A DNA stretch of 64,000 nt from Stigmatella erecta (GCF_900111745.1 NZ_FOIJ01000018.1:1-64000); one strand, 5' to 3'; shown: positions 50,258 to 59,589, counted from the stretch's first letter. The notes: generated by a model from the sequence alone, not told the origin. Program-made: numbers and translations.

Positions 50258-53039
50258 ATTTTATCACGCAGAGAACGCCCTCTCGGGAGCGCCCGCATAC
50301 GTCGGCACGGCCATCGCCATTGAGGTCTCGGAAACGGAGAGTCTTCCAATAGGAAGGATCGGCGTTCCAACCAGCCAAGTTACTGTAGGCGTTCGTCCAG
50401 TAATAGGGGGCACTGAAGGAGGAGCCGGTGGACAGGGAGCAGAAGAGGCCTTCCGACGAGCGCCCACAGACATCCGCGAGGCCATCACCGTTGAGGTCCG
50501 GGTACTGGAGGGTTTCCCAGTAGTAATTGGCGGAGGACCAGCCATCCGCGTTGCTGTAAGCGCGTGTCCAGTAATAGGGGGCACTGAAGGAGGAGCCGGT
50601 GGACAGGGAGCAGAAGAGGCCTTCCGACGAGCGCCCACACACATCTGCGAGGCCATCACCGTTGAGGTCCGGGTACTGGAGAGTCTCCCAGTAGTAGTTG
50701 GCCGAGGCCCAGCCATCCGCGTTGCTGTAAGCGCGTGTCCAGTAGTGGGGGGCACTGAAGGAGGAGCCGGTGGACAAGGCGCAGAAGAGGCCTTCCGACG
50801 AACGCCCACAGACATCCGCGAGGCCATCACCGTTGAGGTCCGGGTACTGGAGGGTTTCCCAGTAGTAGTTGGCGGAGGACCAGCCATCCGCGTTGCTGTA
50901 AGCGCGTGTCCAGTAGTGGGGGGCACTGAAGGAGGAGCCGGTGGACAGGGAGCAGAAGAGGCCTTCCGACGAGCGCCCACACACATCTGCGAGGCCATCA
51001 CCGTTGAGGTCCGGGTACTGGAGAGTCTCCCAGTAGTAGTTGGCCGAGGCCCAGCCATCCGCGTTGCTGTAAGCGCGTGTCCAGTAGTGGGGGGCACTGA
51101 AGGAGGAGCCGGTGGACAAGGCGCAGAAGAGGCCTTCCGACGAACGCCCACAGACATCCGCGAGGCCATCACCGTTGAGGTCCGGGTACTGGAGAGTTTC
51201 CCAGTAGTAGTTGGCGGAGGACCAGCCAGCCACATTGTTGTAATTCCGCGTCCAGTAGGAGGGAACGCTGAAGGAAGAGCCGGTGGACAAGGCGCAGTAG
51301 AGGCCATCCGACGCACGACCGCAGACATCCGCGAGGCCATCACCGTTGAGGTCCGGGTACTGGAGAGTCTCCCAGTAGTAGCTGGCGGAGGACCAGCCAG
51401 CCAGGTCGCTGTAAGAGCCCGCCCAAATGGAGCCATCCATATCCAAGATCACGGACAGTGCTCGTCTCAGATCGGGCAGTGGTCCGATGCGTCGTGAATC
51501 CGCATTCTGTGAGGTGCCCGTTTGGCCAAGCAATTGCCGCATCGTCTGTGGGCTCAAGGCGGGTCGGCTGCGGGCAAGCACGGCTCCTTGGATACTTGCC
51601 ACCGCGCCCACAACCACGGGCGAGGCACTAGAAGTACCGCTAAAGGATGACGTGTACCATTGGTTCTCGTCGCCTGGGTTGAACCGGTCGCCATAACCCA
51701 GTGTCGTCACGGACTGTCCCCAGCCATGCAGGTCAATGCGGCTTCCATGGTTGGTCCAGCAGGTAGGCTCGCGGATGTCTCCTGCACTCGCGCCCACCAT
51801 GATGGCGCCTGAGTCGCGCACTGCCCGGTTGAAGGCGTTGCCATAGGCAGAGTCATCTAAGTTCGAACTGCCGTTGCCGCCAGCCTCCACTATTATGACG
51901 CCGTTGGCCGTAGCTGTAGCAATGGCATCGAAGTTGGCTTGCCAGTATTCCATGGGGATGAAATCGCACTGGCGTGGATTGCAGGTACACGGCGTGCCAT
52001 TGGCCGGGCCTTGGGCGTGCAATTCAAGCAGCACGATGCCTCCTCGGCCCACGGCGGTGGCCGCACGGCTGAGCGCGCTCGCGGTGCTCTGCGCACCAAT
52101 GCTCTCGTAACCGACGGAAGCCGCATGGGCGATGCCCGTGACACCATATGTATTGGCAGCGCCTACCATTACCCCTAATACCGCCGTGCCATGGTTGCGC
52201 CACGTGATGTCGCTGTATTGGGTCCCATTGGCGTGGAACAGCGAGGGCATGTCCTCGTGAGGAGTGCGCCAAGCGCCCTCCACATCCACGATACGCACGC
52301 CCGCCCCATTGCCGCCCGGCACCGTCCAACCGTAGCGCGCGTCGATGCCCGCTGGCGCGGCATTGAGGTAGCCCTGCTCAGCTACGAAGGATGGCGTCAA
52401 GGGCGCAAGGTCGGCTGTGGACAGCAGGCCGCGCAGGGGCTCATTTTGCCCAAACCCCACCGAGGCAGGCTCGGCGAATGGTTGACTATAGGCAGTCTCG
52501 ATGCCAGCGAGGGCATTAAGGCGGGAAGTGAGGACTTTGGTATCGGCTGCGGTTGTGCCGGGTCGCAGCGGCAGTTCGAAGTAGAGCGAAAGGTCCGCCA
52601 ACTCACGGCCGCCACTCATCTCGCCCGAGCGTTTGCGCGCCTCAAGTGTGGCCTCATCCTCGCGGAACAGCCGGAGTACACCATCTGACGCCAACTCGCT
52701 GTGGGTGAGCAGGGTGTGTGCGATGACAACATCCTCTTCAAGCCGTTTCGCATCGAGCCTCAGCCGTGCCAACTGCGCCTGCTCGCGGGTGCCCCGCTCT
52801 TGGGCCAGCACAGTCAGTCGTCCACCGCGAAGGCGCACCCGGCTGCCCTCGTGGAATTTCACCACGAGACGCTCCACCGGGGTTGCTGCGGGCAGCGTGG
52901 CCTCATCAGTGGGGTCTGGAACTCGCGGGGTAAAGGATGAAGCTGTTTGCGCCCCGGCAGGTACTGACAGGAGTATGCTCCACCCTACTAGCAAACCTCG
53001 TACTCCAACCCATACTTGCTTGCGTGCTGTTGCGTCCAT
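50256..53039 (-). CDS. Secreted subtilisin-like (S8) protease with FG-GAP/VCBS-type repeats
   Basis: 927 residues. Signal peptide LVGWSILLSVPAGA, then a pro-region of about 180 residues. The S8 domain has its Asp in GVRIVDVEGAW, His in WRNHGTAVLGVM, oxyanion Asn in EAGGNGSS and Ser in SGTSSASPVVVGA, so the triad is complete. The C-terminus holds six tandem 57-residue repeats plus one diverged seventh, each with YYWETLQYPDLNGDGLADVC, a calcium-binding DxNxDG loop typical of FG-GAP/VCBS repeats. The start at 53039 opens the signal peptide. Lower GC in the protease part than in flanking genes. The gene is flanked by direct repeats of golvesin-domain sequence. Confidence 0.9.
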   Translation of the reverse strand: MDATARKQVWVGVRGLLVGWSILLSVPAGAQTASSFTPRVPDPTDEATLPAATPVERLVVKFHEGSRVRLRGGRLTVLAQERGTREQAQLARLRLDAKRLEEDVVIAHTLLTHSELASDGVLRLFREDEATLEARKRSGEMSGGRELADLSLYFELPLRPGTTAADTKVLTSRLNALAGIETAYSQPFAEPASVGFGQNEPLRGLLSTADLAPLTPSFVAEQGYLNAAPAGIDARYGWTVPGGNGAGVRIVDVEGAWRTPHEDMPSLFHANGTQYSDITWRNHGTAVLGVMVGAANTYGVTGIAHAASVGYESIGAQSTASALSRAATAVGRGGIVLLELHAQGPANGTPCTCNPRQCDFIPMEYWQANFDAIATATANGVIIVEAGGNGSSNLDDSAYGNAFNRAVRDSGAIMVGASAGDIREPTCWTNHGSRIDLHGWGQSVTTLGYGDRFNPGDENQWYTSSFSGTSSASPVVVGAVASIQGAVLARSRPALSPQTMRQLLGQTGTSQNADSRRIGPLPDLRRALSVILDMDGSIWAGSYSDLAGWSSASYYWETLQYPDLNGDGLADVCGRASDGLYCALSTGSSFSVPSYWTRNYNNVAGWSSANYYWETLQYPDLNGDGLADVCGRSSEGLFCALSTGSSFSAPHYWTRAYSNADGWASANYYWETLQYPDLNGDGLADVCGRSSEGLFCSLSTGSSFSAPHYWTRAYSNADGWSSANYYWETLQYPDLNGDGLADVCGRSSEGLFCALSTGSSFSAPHYWTRAYSNADGWASANYYWETLQYPDLNGDGLADVCGRSSEGLFCSLSTGSSFSAPYYWTRAYSNADGWSSANYYWETLQYPDLNGDGLADVCGRSSEGLFCSLSTGSSFSAPYYWTNAYSNLAGWNADPSYWKTLRFRDLNGDGRADVCGRSREGVLCVIK
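50373..51398 (-). repeat. Six 171-bp tandem repeats inside the subtilase gene
   Basis: Six copies of exactly 171 bases encode the FG-GAP-type units. Copies alternate between two versions (WSS/WAS and SLSTG/ALSTG variants), so the 342-bp pair is itself duplicated nearly perfectly. For example the segment near 50679 recurs at 51021. Confidence 0.92.
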
Positions 53040-53450
53040 CACGAGTTGTGCTCCCAATTGGCAATATGGCTTCGACAGCATAGTGCTGGAGGGGAGCCGT
53101 ACTCAAAAGCTGGCACGCGAAGCGGTGGCATCGCACCCGCAGCCCTTGCTGCGCTGGCCGGACCCTCAGGAGAGCCCGGCATTACGGCTCAAGGAGTGGT
53201 GGCCTCGCCGCCTTGCGTGAGGCGCTGCGAGGCGTTGAGAAGACGCTGGCTTGTGAAAAGAAGAGGTTCCAGTAGCTCATCGTGAACGCGGCGGGCTGGA
53301 ACAAGGTCCAGTTGAGCCGCTGGGTGACCGCGGGCACCTCCGTCGTCGTGGACGCCATCCAGGTCCGGTAGCGCCCGGACGAATTTGACTCGGAGTGCGT
53401 TCTCCTGCACCAATTCAGGGAAGTCCATTTTCACCAAGGCGAGGTGTTTC
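53040..53450. other. Intergenic region with a golvesin-domain remnant
   Basis: 411 bases between the divergent subtilase and M23 peptidase genes. Apart from the gene fragment at 53277-53374, listed separately, I see no gene, promoter consensus or hairpin. Confidence 0.45.
53277..53374 (+). pseudogene. Fragment of the golvesin-domain gene 3' end
   Basis: TCATCGTGAACGCG joins directly to GGGCTGGAACAAGGTCCAG and runs to the stop codon and GTAGCGC, nearly matching 50024-50043 plus 50121-50205. The intervening 84 bases are missing, as if deleted between two AGCGGGC repeats. It has no start codon of its own. Confidence 0.8.
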
Positions 53451-54188
53451 ATGGGAGTTGGAGGCGCGAGCAGCAGTGGCGGCAGCAAGGGGGGCGGGGG
53501 GGCTCGGGGAAGCTCCGGGAGCAGCTCCTCGAAGTCCGGCGGCGCCACGGGGAAGGGGTCTACGGGCACGCAGAAGTCGGCTGGCGCTACCGGCACGCAG
53601 AAGTCGGCCAGCGCCACGGGGAAGACGGCCAAGGAGGCGCAGAAGAGCACGAAGACCCAGCCCTCGAAGGCGCAGCCGAAGAGCACGAAGGCCCAGCCGC
53701 AGCAGACACCCGCGAAGAAGGGCTTGAAGGCCCAGGACACGTATGCGGCTGCGTCGCTGAAGGCCTGTCCTGTCACCGGGCCGCTCCGCTCCCCCATGAG
53801 CACGCGGACCCACCCCATCACGGGGAAAACCCATACACACAAGGGCATCGACATCTCCGCGCCCACGGGCACGCCCGTCCGGGCCACCCATGACGGTGTC
53901 GTGTCGGCCTCGTCGTTCCAGTACGACGCGAAGAAGGGCACGGGGTACGGCAACCACGTCACCATCGATGGGGCCTCGGTCCGCACGCTCTCCGCGCACC
54001 TCACCGAGCGCAACGTGAAGGTGGGCGATACCGTGAAGGCCGGTGACGTCATCGGGACCGTGGGCACGACGGGAGGCGTCACGGGTGCCCACCTGCACTT
54101 CGAGACCTCCCAGCGCACCGCGGATGGCTGGGACCGCAAGGACCCGCAGGGAGTCCTCTCGGGCAGTGGCCTGGACTGCCTGGATTGA
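53451..54188 (+). CDS. M23 (LytM-type) metallopeptidase without signal peptide
   Basis: 245 residues. Residues 1-100 are a Gly/Ser/Lys/Thr-rich low-complexity region with GTQKSAGATGTQKSASATGK-type repeats. The M23 domain (about 120-235) has THPITGKTHTHKGIDISAPT (first zinc His and Asp), LSAHLTERN and GAHLHFETS (HxH). This predicts a peptidoglycan endopeptidase. The ATG at 53451 gives a protein starting MGVGGASSSGGSKGGGG without an export signal, which is unusual for this family and suggests a specialised delivery route. It stands alone, followed by a decayed aadA-like gene. Confidence 0.85.
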   Translation: MGVGGASSSGGSKGGGGARGSSGSSSSKSGGATGKGSTGTQKSAGATGTQKSASATGKTAKEAQKSTKTQPSKAQPKSTKAQPQQTPAKKGLKAQDTYAAASLKACPVTGPLRSPMSTRTHPITGKTHTHKGIDISAPTGTPVRATHDGVVSASSFQYDAKKGTGYGNHVTIDGASVRTLSAHLTERNVKVGDTVKAGDVIGTVGTTGGVTGAHLHFETSQRTADGWDRKDPQGVLSGSGLDCLD

Positions 54189-54217
54189 GACCGGTTGCCG
54201 GGAACAGGCGGACCGCC

Positions 54218-54887
54218 TTCGACCCGGCGAGCGGGGGGCGCGTGCACAGCGACATCGACCTGCTCATGATCGCCCTGCGCGAACTGTGTGACGGCGGCGC
54301 GGGCCTTGAGCGCCTTGCTGGCTCAGGTGTCCGGTCCATGGGCAGAGGGCGGGCCCGCCAGGTCGGCTGAAGTCACGGTGGTGTGGGCGGGAGCCCCTCG
54401 CCGTGGCAGCCCCCCGCCCGGCGAGTCTTCTAGTACGGCGAATGGATCCGGGAGGCGGCGCTCGCGGGTGTGCTCGAAGGCCCCGTTCGCGACCCGGATC
54501 TCACGCTGCTATTGGCGGTCGCGCAGCACGCGCACCATCCCATAGTGGGATCGGCACTGGAGGCGTTCCTGGTTCCTCTGCCACGGGAAGACATCCGCCG
54601 CGCCATTGTCGATTGCCTTCCCGCCGTGATGGTCGGCTTGCAGAAGACGAGCGCAACGTACTGCTTACCCTCGCTCTCATGTGGCGGACCCTCGACGAGG
54701 GAACGATTGTCGCGAAGGACGAGGCCGCAGATTGGGCGATCACGCGACTGCCCAGGGAACTCGCCGAGCCGCTGAAGGCCGCCCAGGACGCCTATCGCGG
54801 CCTGAGCGATGACGGCTGGAGCGCGCGCGAAGAGCATGTGTCACGGCGGACCACCTCGCCGCGTTGCTCGCGGCGAGCGGCCCGTGA
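54218..54887 (+). pseudogene. Decayed aminoglycoside adenylyltransferase (aadA/ANT(3'')-like)
   Basis: Pieces of one protein lie in successive frames: GGRVHSDIDLLM (nucleotide-binding Asp pair), then SGPWAEGGPARSAEVTVVW, LEGPVRDPDLTLLLAVAQ with PLPREDIRRAIVDCLPA, then EDERNVLLTLALMW and VAKDEAADWAITRLPRELAE, then TADHLAALLAASG and a stop. Order and motifs match AadA-type nucleotidyltransferases (DERNVLLTL and KDxAADWA are diagnostic). At least three frameshifts are needed and the first 30 or so residues are missing, so it is not functional. GC content matches the host, so decay is not obviously recent. Confidence 0.82.
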
Positions 54888-55625
54888 TCCGAGGTTGCCG
54901 CTGGCCTGCATGGGTTAGCAGCCCAAGTGGCTGCATTGATTGATGACGCATCCGGTGGGCAGCTTTGAAGACGCGTCTCTGCGTGCCTTATCGCATCCAC
55001 CAATTGGGTTCTGCCTTCATCACTGTTCCAGGGTCAGATTCGCTGCTGTTGGTGTTGCCCGGTAGCTGGTGAGTCAAAGAACTGAATGCGGAGAGAGCGT
55101 CGCAGTCGATGGTGAGAGGGGAGGCTCTTCTTTACGCTTCCACCGAGAAAGAGCTGAAAACCGCTTTCGCTGCTATTTCGGCCATGCCAGCTAAGTCAAG
55201 AGAAGAAAGTTCTGTCCAAGGCTCCATCACGCAGGCCGCGAAATCGAGTTCCGCCGAATGCGCCCTACCCGCCCTTACATTCAGCAACTACGGCTGTGAG
55301 TGCCGCCATATGCACTTCAACCACTGATAGCTAAATGAACAGTTCCCATCGTAGCTGCTTCGACTTTTAGAAGAGGCTAAAAAAGCAGAGTCCTCCATGC
55401 GACAGACGCGTGATGATGCTCGCTGACTCGAAGCGATTGAAGACGTACAGCACGTAACCTCTCGCGCGTGTAAGTGGCAGAGAGTGGGAGTGGCATATTG
55501 CTGAGCCTGGAGGCAGCATCTCTTGTGGTGATGGCCGGAATGGGCGTTCTGGTTGGTCAAGATAAACAGGTGGTGCTGGGTGTAGGCATACATGGCATCT
55601 CGGCGGTCGTTCATGGAAGGTGGCG
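54888..55625. other. Intergenic region, AT-richer, no supported gene
   Basis: 738 bases. Short frames on both strands (for example 55109-55327 plus, 55288-55644 minus) lack ribosome-binding sites and protein-like composition. An imperfect hairpin CTTTTAG ... CTAAAAAAG lies near 55361-55382. The composition becomes AT-richer toward the RCC1-repeat gene. Confidence 0.4.
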
Positions 55626-58184
55626 ATGATGAAAAGGCTAACAATTTGGAGACTTCAAGTCCTCTGGGCCGCAGTATTGGCGGCAGGCGCTTTCGGTTGT
55701 ACTGACTTCGAACAAGAAAGAACCGCCTTCTGCCAACGGAACCCTGAACGCTGTGATGCAGAGGGGGGATACGTTCCGCCTGAAGATACGACAGCGCCTA
55801 TCATTATCGAGGGTTCTCAATCCGAAACGGCCTTGCAAGTGCAGGGAACTGTCACCTTCAGTGTGACAGCTCGGGATGAGGAGACGCCCAAGCTCGATTT
55901 TCTGTGGGCAGCGAGTATGGGTACAATGGGGGTTGCCTCTAATACAAATACCACCAGTACTCTTGCTTGGACTTCGCCTTCATGTGTCCCTGCAGGAACT
56001 GTTGCCTCAGTCTCAGTCACAGTTGGTAATGGCGGCAAGGCTACGGCATCCAAGACCTTTACCGTTACTGCGAATATATGCCCGAAGCCCACTGTCGCCG
56101 CAGGAGCTGCCCATGCAATGGTGCTGCACAGTGATGGCACTGCCTGGGGGTGGGGCGACAATCGCTCTGGCCAACTTGGTGATGGGGAGTTCACGCAGAG
56201 GGGCAAGCCAATGCGGGTGCCGAGTCTGACAAGCGTTAACGCTTTGGCCGCAGGCGATTCTCACTCTGTGGCATTGCGCAGCGATGGCACCGTCTGGGCT
56301 TGGGGGGGGAACAAAGCCGGTCAGCTCGGAGATAAGACGGCCACCGATCGGTCAAGGCCAATGCAAGTTTCTGGATTGGCGGATGTGGCTGCCTTGGCGT
56401 CTGGCCATGAGCATGTCTTGGCGTTGCGCAAGGATGGTACCCTGTGGTCTTGGGGAGGGAACAGGTACGGACAGCTTGGGGACGGAACTAAGAGCAATAG
56501 GTTTGAGCCGGTACAGGTGTCTGGTCTGACAGGCATCATTGCTATAGCTGCAAGCGGTTTTCATTCTTTGGCGTTGCGCGGTGATGGTACCGTCTGGTCT
56601 TGGGGGTATAATCAGTTTGGTCAGCTCGGTGATGGAACGACAAGTAACAGTGCAATGCCAGTGCTTGTGTCTGGGCTGGCAGGGGTGGCTGCTGTAGCGG
56701 CAGGTTATGAGCACTCGTTGGCGCTGCGCGGCGATGGGACTGTCTGGGCTTGGGGAAATAATGAACATGGCCGGCTTGGAGATGGAACAGAGACCAGAAG
56801 GGTGTTGCCGGTACAAGTTCCCAGACTAAATGGAATCACCGCTTTAGCGGGAGGGATGGCGCACTCGTTGGCATTGCGCAACGATGGCACGGTCTGGGTC
56901 TGGGGAGGCAATGATGCTGGTCAACTCGGTGATGGAACAGCTATTGGAAAAGTATCGCCAGTGCCGGTGTCCGGGTTGGCAAGTGTCACGGCGTTGACCG
57001 CCGGCCGTGATTACTCGGTGGTGATGCGTGGTGATGGTACTGTCTGGGCCTGGGGGGCCAAGCGTAACGGTCAACTCGGAAATGGGGAGACTACCCTGCG
57101 GGCCAGCCCTGTTCAGTCAATAGGGTTGACGAGCGTCATTGCTGTGGCTGCAGGCTACAACCAGTCCTTGGCCTTGCGTAACGATGGTGTGGTCTGGGCA
57201 TGGGGCGACAATCGTTTTAAGCAACTCGGAGATGGAGCGGACGTAAGGCGATCAACACCAGCGCCAGTTCCCGGGCTGACAAGTATCACTGCCTTGGCTT
57301 CAGGCACTTATCACTCAATGGCGCTGCGCAACAATGGCAGTGTTTTGGCGTGGGGTAACAATTATCACGGGCAGCTTGGGGATGGGACGACCGTCAATCG
57401 GGAAAATCCTGTTCAGTTAGTGGAGCCGAGGGGTGTCGTCGCCTTGGCCGCAGGCGAGAACCATTCGTTGGCGCTGCGCAATGATGGCATTGTCTGGGCT
57501 TGGGGTAACAATTATTTCGGACAGTTGGGGGACGGGACGAGTACTGGGAGGGAAATTCCGGTGCAAGTGCTGGGTCTGACAGGCGTTACTGCCTTGGCCG
57601 CAGGCCGCTCCCACTCATTGGCACTGCGCAGTGACGGCACTGTCTGGGCTTGGGGATTAAATGCCTATGGTGCATTGGGAAATGGGTCAACTACCGAGCA
57701 GGATACTCCGGTTCAAGTCCAGGGTTTGACAAATGTCACAGCCATCGCTTCGGGGGCCTTCCACTCGTTGGCTGTGCGTAATGATGGATCGGTCTGGGCT
57801 TGGGGGAGCAACGGGTACGGCCAACTCGGAGATGGCACTACCATCAACCGGCTGATTCCTGTACGTGCAGTAAGATTAACAGGCGTGACCGCCCTGACAG
57901 GGGGGTATTTTCATTCTGTGGCGTTGCGCAATGATGCGACTGGCCAAGCGTGGGGTAACAACAGCATCGGCCAGCTTGGAGACGGGACCATTGTCGATCG
58001 ATTAGAGCCAGGTGTGCCAGTATTGGGGTTGACGGGCATTACCGCCTTGGTTGCAGGCGACCACCACGCGGTGGCGATACGCAGCGATCGCACTGTTTGG
58101 AGTTGGGGTGACAATGAGTTCGGGCAGATCGGCGATGGGATCTCTCCTGTGGCGCTAGTACCGGTTAAGACTCTGTTCCCGTGA
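55626..58184 (+). CDS. RCC1-repeat lipoprotein
   Basis: 852 residues. The signal peptide ends AAVLAAGAFGC (lipobox). Residues about 55-145 form an Ig-like domain (GTVTFSVTARDEETPKLDFL). Fourteen RCC1-type repeats of about 51 residues fill the rest, each with LALRNDGTVWAWGxN and GQLGDGT; these fold as two seven-bladed propellers. GGAAGG lies five bases before the ATG at 55626. Base composition is lower in GC than the surroundings, while the repeats are diverged in DNA sequence. Extracellular binding role presumed. Confidence 0.88.
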   Translation: MMKRLTIWRLQVLWAAVLAAGAFGCTDFEQERTAFCQRNPERCDAEGGYVPPEDTTAPIIIEGSQSETALQVQGTVTFSVTARDEETPKLDFLWAASMGTMGVASNTNTTSTLAWTSPSCVPAGTVASVSVTVGNGGKATASKTFTVTANICPKPTVAAGAAHAMVLHSDGTAWGWGDNRSGQLGDGEFTQRGKPMRVPSLTSVNALAAGDSHSVALRSDGTVWAWGGNKAGQLGDKTATDRSRPMQVSGLADVAALASGHEHVLALRKDGTLWSWGGNRYGQLGDGTKSNRFEPVQVSGLTGIIAIAASGFHSLALRGDGTVWSWGYNQFGQLGDGTTSNSAMPVLVSGLAGVAAVAAGYEHSLALRGDGTVWAWGNNEHGRLGDGTETRRVLPVQVPRLNGITALAGGMAHSLALRNDGTVWVWGGNDAGQLGDGTAIGKVSPVPVSGLASVTALTAGRDYSVVMRGDGTVWAWGAKRNGQLGNGETTLRASPVQSIGLTSVIAVAAGYNQSLALRNDGVVWAWGDNRFKQLGDGADVRRSTPAPVPGLTSITALASGTYHSMALRNNGSVLAWGNNYHGQLGDGTTVNRENPVQLVEPRGVVALAAGENHSLALRNDGIVWAWGNNYFGQLGDGTSTGREIPVQVLGLTGVTALAAGRSHSLALRSDGTVWAWGLNAYGALGNGSTTEQDTPVQVQGLTNVTAIASGAFHSLAVRNDGSVWAWGSNGYGQLGDGTTINRLIPVRAVRLTGVTALTGGYFHSVALRNDATGQAWGNNSIGQLGDGTIVDRLEPGVPVLGLTGITALVAGDHHAVAIRSDRTVWSWGDNEFGQIGDGISPVALVPVKTLFP

Positions 58185-58281
58185 ACGGCGCATGGGTGGC
58201 GCTGTGACAGAGAGGATGGGAGGAAGCTCTACGGGCGGAGTGCTTGGCCAGGAAAGGGAAGGCAGAGTCTTTCAGGGCTGA

Positions 58282-58303
58282 GAGCGCCTAACAAAGGGCG
58301 CTT
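58282..58303 (+). terminator. Possible terminator after the RCC1 gene
   Basis: GAGCGCC and GGCGCTT form a 7-bp stem (one G-U pair) with an 8-base loop, 97 bases after the stop codon. No U-tract follows directly. The 58185-58456 gap holds nothing else I can support. Confidence 0.35.
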
Positions 58304-58456
58304 CAGAGCGGAATCTCCCCAGGGAAAAGGCTCCAGACCTTACTTTTTTTAGGCGTTCTCAAGGCAGTACTTGTGACTACGTGAGTGGCCCACGAGAGGG
58401 CATTGCGCCCAGCCCATGGGCCTGGAGAACCTTCTTACTGAGTCCGCCCCTTCAGG

Positions 58457-59461
58457 CTAAGGGGCGTAGGCGATGTTCCACTGGGCGTAGGCCTCCTTGT
58501 TGGGATCCGTGGCGTGCACGGTGACAGTGTTGGCCTGCGAGGCGCCCGGCGAGCAGCTGTTGCAGCGGGCCGCGTACTTGCCGGTGTCGGACTCGAGGGC
58601 CCACTTGCCGTTGTTGAGCAGCACGGGCTTGAACTGGGCATAGGCCGCGGCCGGGTCATCCACGTGGACGGCCAGGGTGTCGGGCTGCTTGGAGCCCACG
58701 ATGCAGCCATTGCAGCGGGCCACGTACTTGCCGTTGTCCGACTTGAGGGCGATCTTCCCGCCGCCCATCTCCCTCACCTCGAACTGGTCATAGGTCTCCG
58801 TGGGCGTCTTGACGTGGACGGTGACGGTGTCGGGGACCTTGTTGTCCACGGTCTTCTGGCAGCCATTGCAGCGCGCGAAGTACAGGCCCGTGTCCGCCTG
58901 GAGGGAGATCTTCTGGCCCTTGGGGAAGAGGGGCGTGATGGCCCACTGCGCGAAGGCCTCCTTGTTGGGATCCGTGGCGTGCACGGTGACGGTGTTGGGC
59001 TGCGCGGCGCCCGGCGAGCAGCCATTGCAGCGCGCCAGGTACTTGCCAGTGTCCGCCTTGAGCGCGTACTTGCCATTGGCCAGCCGCTCGATCGTGAACT
59101 GGGCATAGGACTCGGACGCGCTGTCCGCATGCACCGTCACGAAGTCCGGCTTGGCGCCACCCACGATGCAGCCATTGCAGCGGGCCACGAACTTGCCGTT
59201 GTCCGACTTCAACGCCACCTTCCCATTGCCCACGAGCACCAGCTCGAACTGGGAGTAGGCCCCGGTGGCATCCTTGGCGTGGGTGGTGACGGTGTCGGGG
59301 ATCTTGTTGTCCACGGTCTTCTGGCAGCCATTGCAGCGCGAGAAGTAGGTTCCCTCATCCGACTGCAGCGTGATCTTCAGCCCCGCGGCCTCGCTGGCCC
59401 CCGGAAGCAACACGCACATCGCCACCAGGCTCAATGCCCACTTCGTCAGTCCTGCGGTCAT
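58457..59461 (-). CDS. Secreted double beta-trefoil (fascin-like) protein with six CNGC-type motifs
   Basis: 334 residues. Signal peptide about 1-25 (LSLVAMCVLLPGASEA). Six repeats of about 51 residues follow, arranged as two triplets A-B-C-A-B-C, each triplet predicting one fascin-like beta-trefoil. Each repeat has the core ALKSDNGKYVARCNGC, ending in RCNGC (CNSC in the last), then TVTVHATDP and YAQF-type strands. The A-B-C order and near-identity of A with A' show duplication of a whole trefoil. AAGGAG lies before the ATG at 59461. Fascin-like trefoils bind glycans or protein surfaces; the CxxC pairs may form disulphides or bind metal. A related trefoil is fused to the LodA-like enzyme nearby. 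Confidence 0.83.
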   Translation of the reverse strand: MTAGLTKWALSLVAMCVLLPGASEAAGLKITLQSDEGTYFSRCNGCQKTVDNKIPDTVTTHAKDATGAYSQFELVLVGNGKVALKSDNGKFVARCNGCIVGGAKPDFVTVHADSASESYAQFTIERLANGKYALKADTGKYLARCNGCSPGAAQPNTVTVHATDPNKEAFAQWAITPLFPKGQKISLQADTGLYFARCNGCQKTVDNKVPDTVTVHVKTPTETYDQFEVREMGGGKIALKSDNGKYVARCNGCIVGSKQPDTLAVHVDDPAAAYAQFKPVLLNNGKWALESDTGKYAARCNSCSPGASQANTVTVHATDPNKEAYAQWNIAYAP

Positions 59462-59589
59462 GACTTCTCCTTGCCGGTATGGAAGGCCTTCGCCGGGGAT
59501 GTGCTCCCCAGACGGGCCACGGGCCGCTTGTGCAAAAGCCATGACAGGGGGGGCCGCCAGCACTTCCCTCTGAAGGTGCGTGACAACCA

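Noticed and set aside
55288-55644. A 118-codon minus-strand gene upstream of the RCC1 gene
   Set aside because: It has no ribosome-binding site, a Ser/His/Cys-rich composition, and overlaps the start of a well-supported gene on the other strand.
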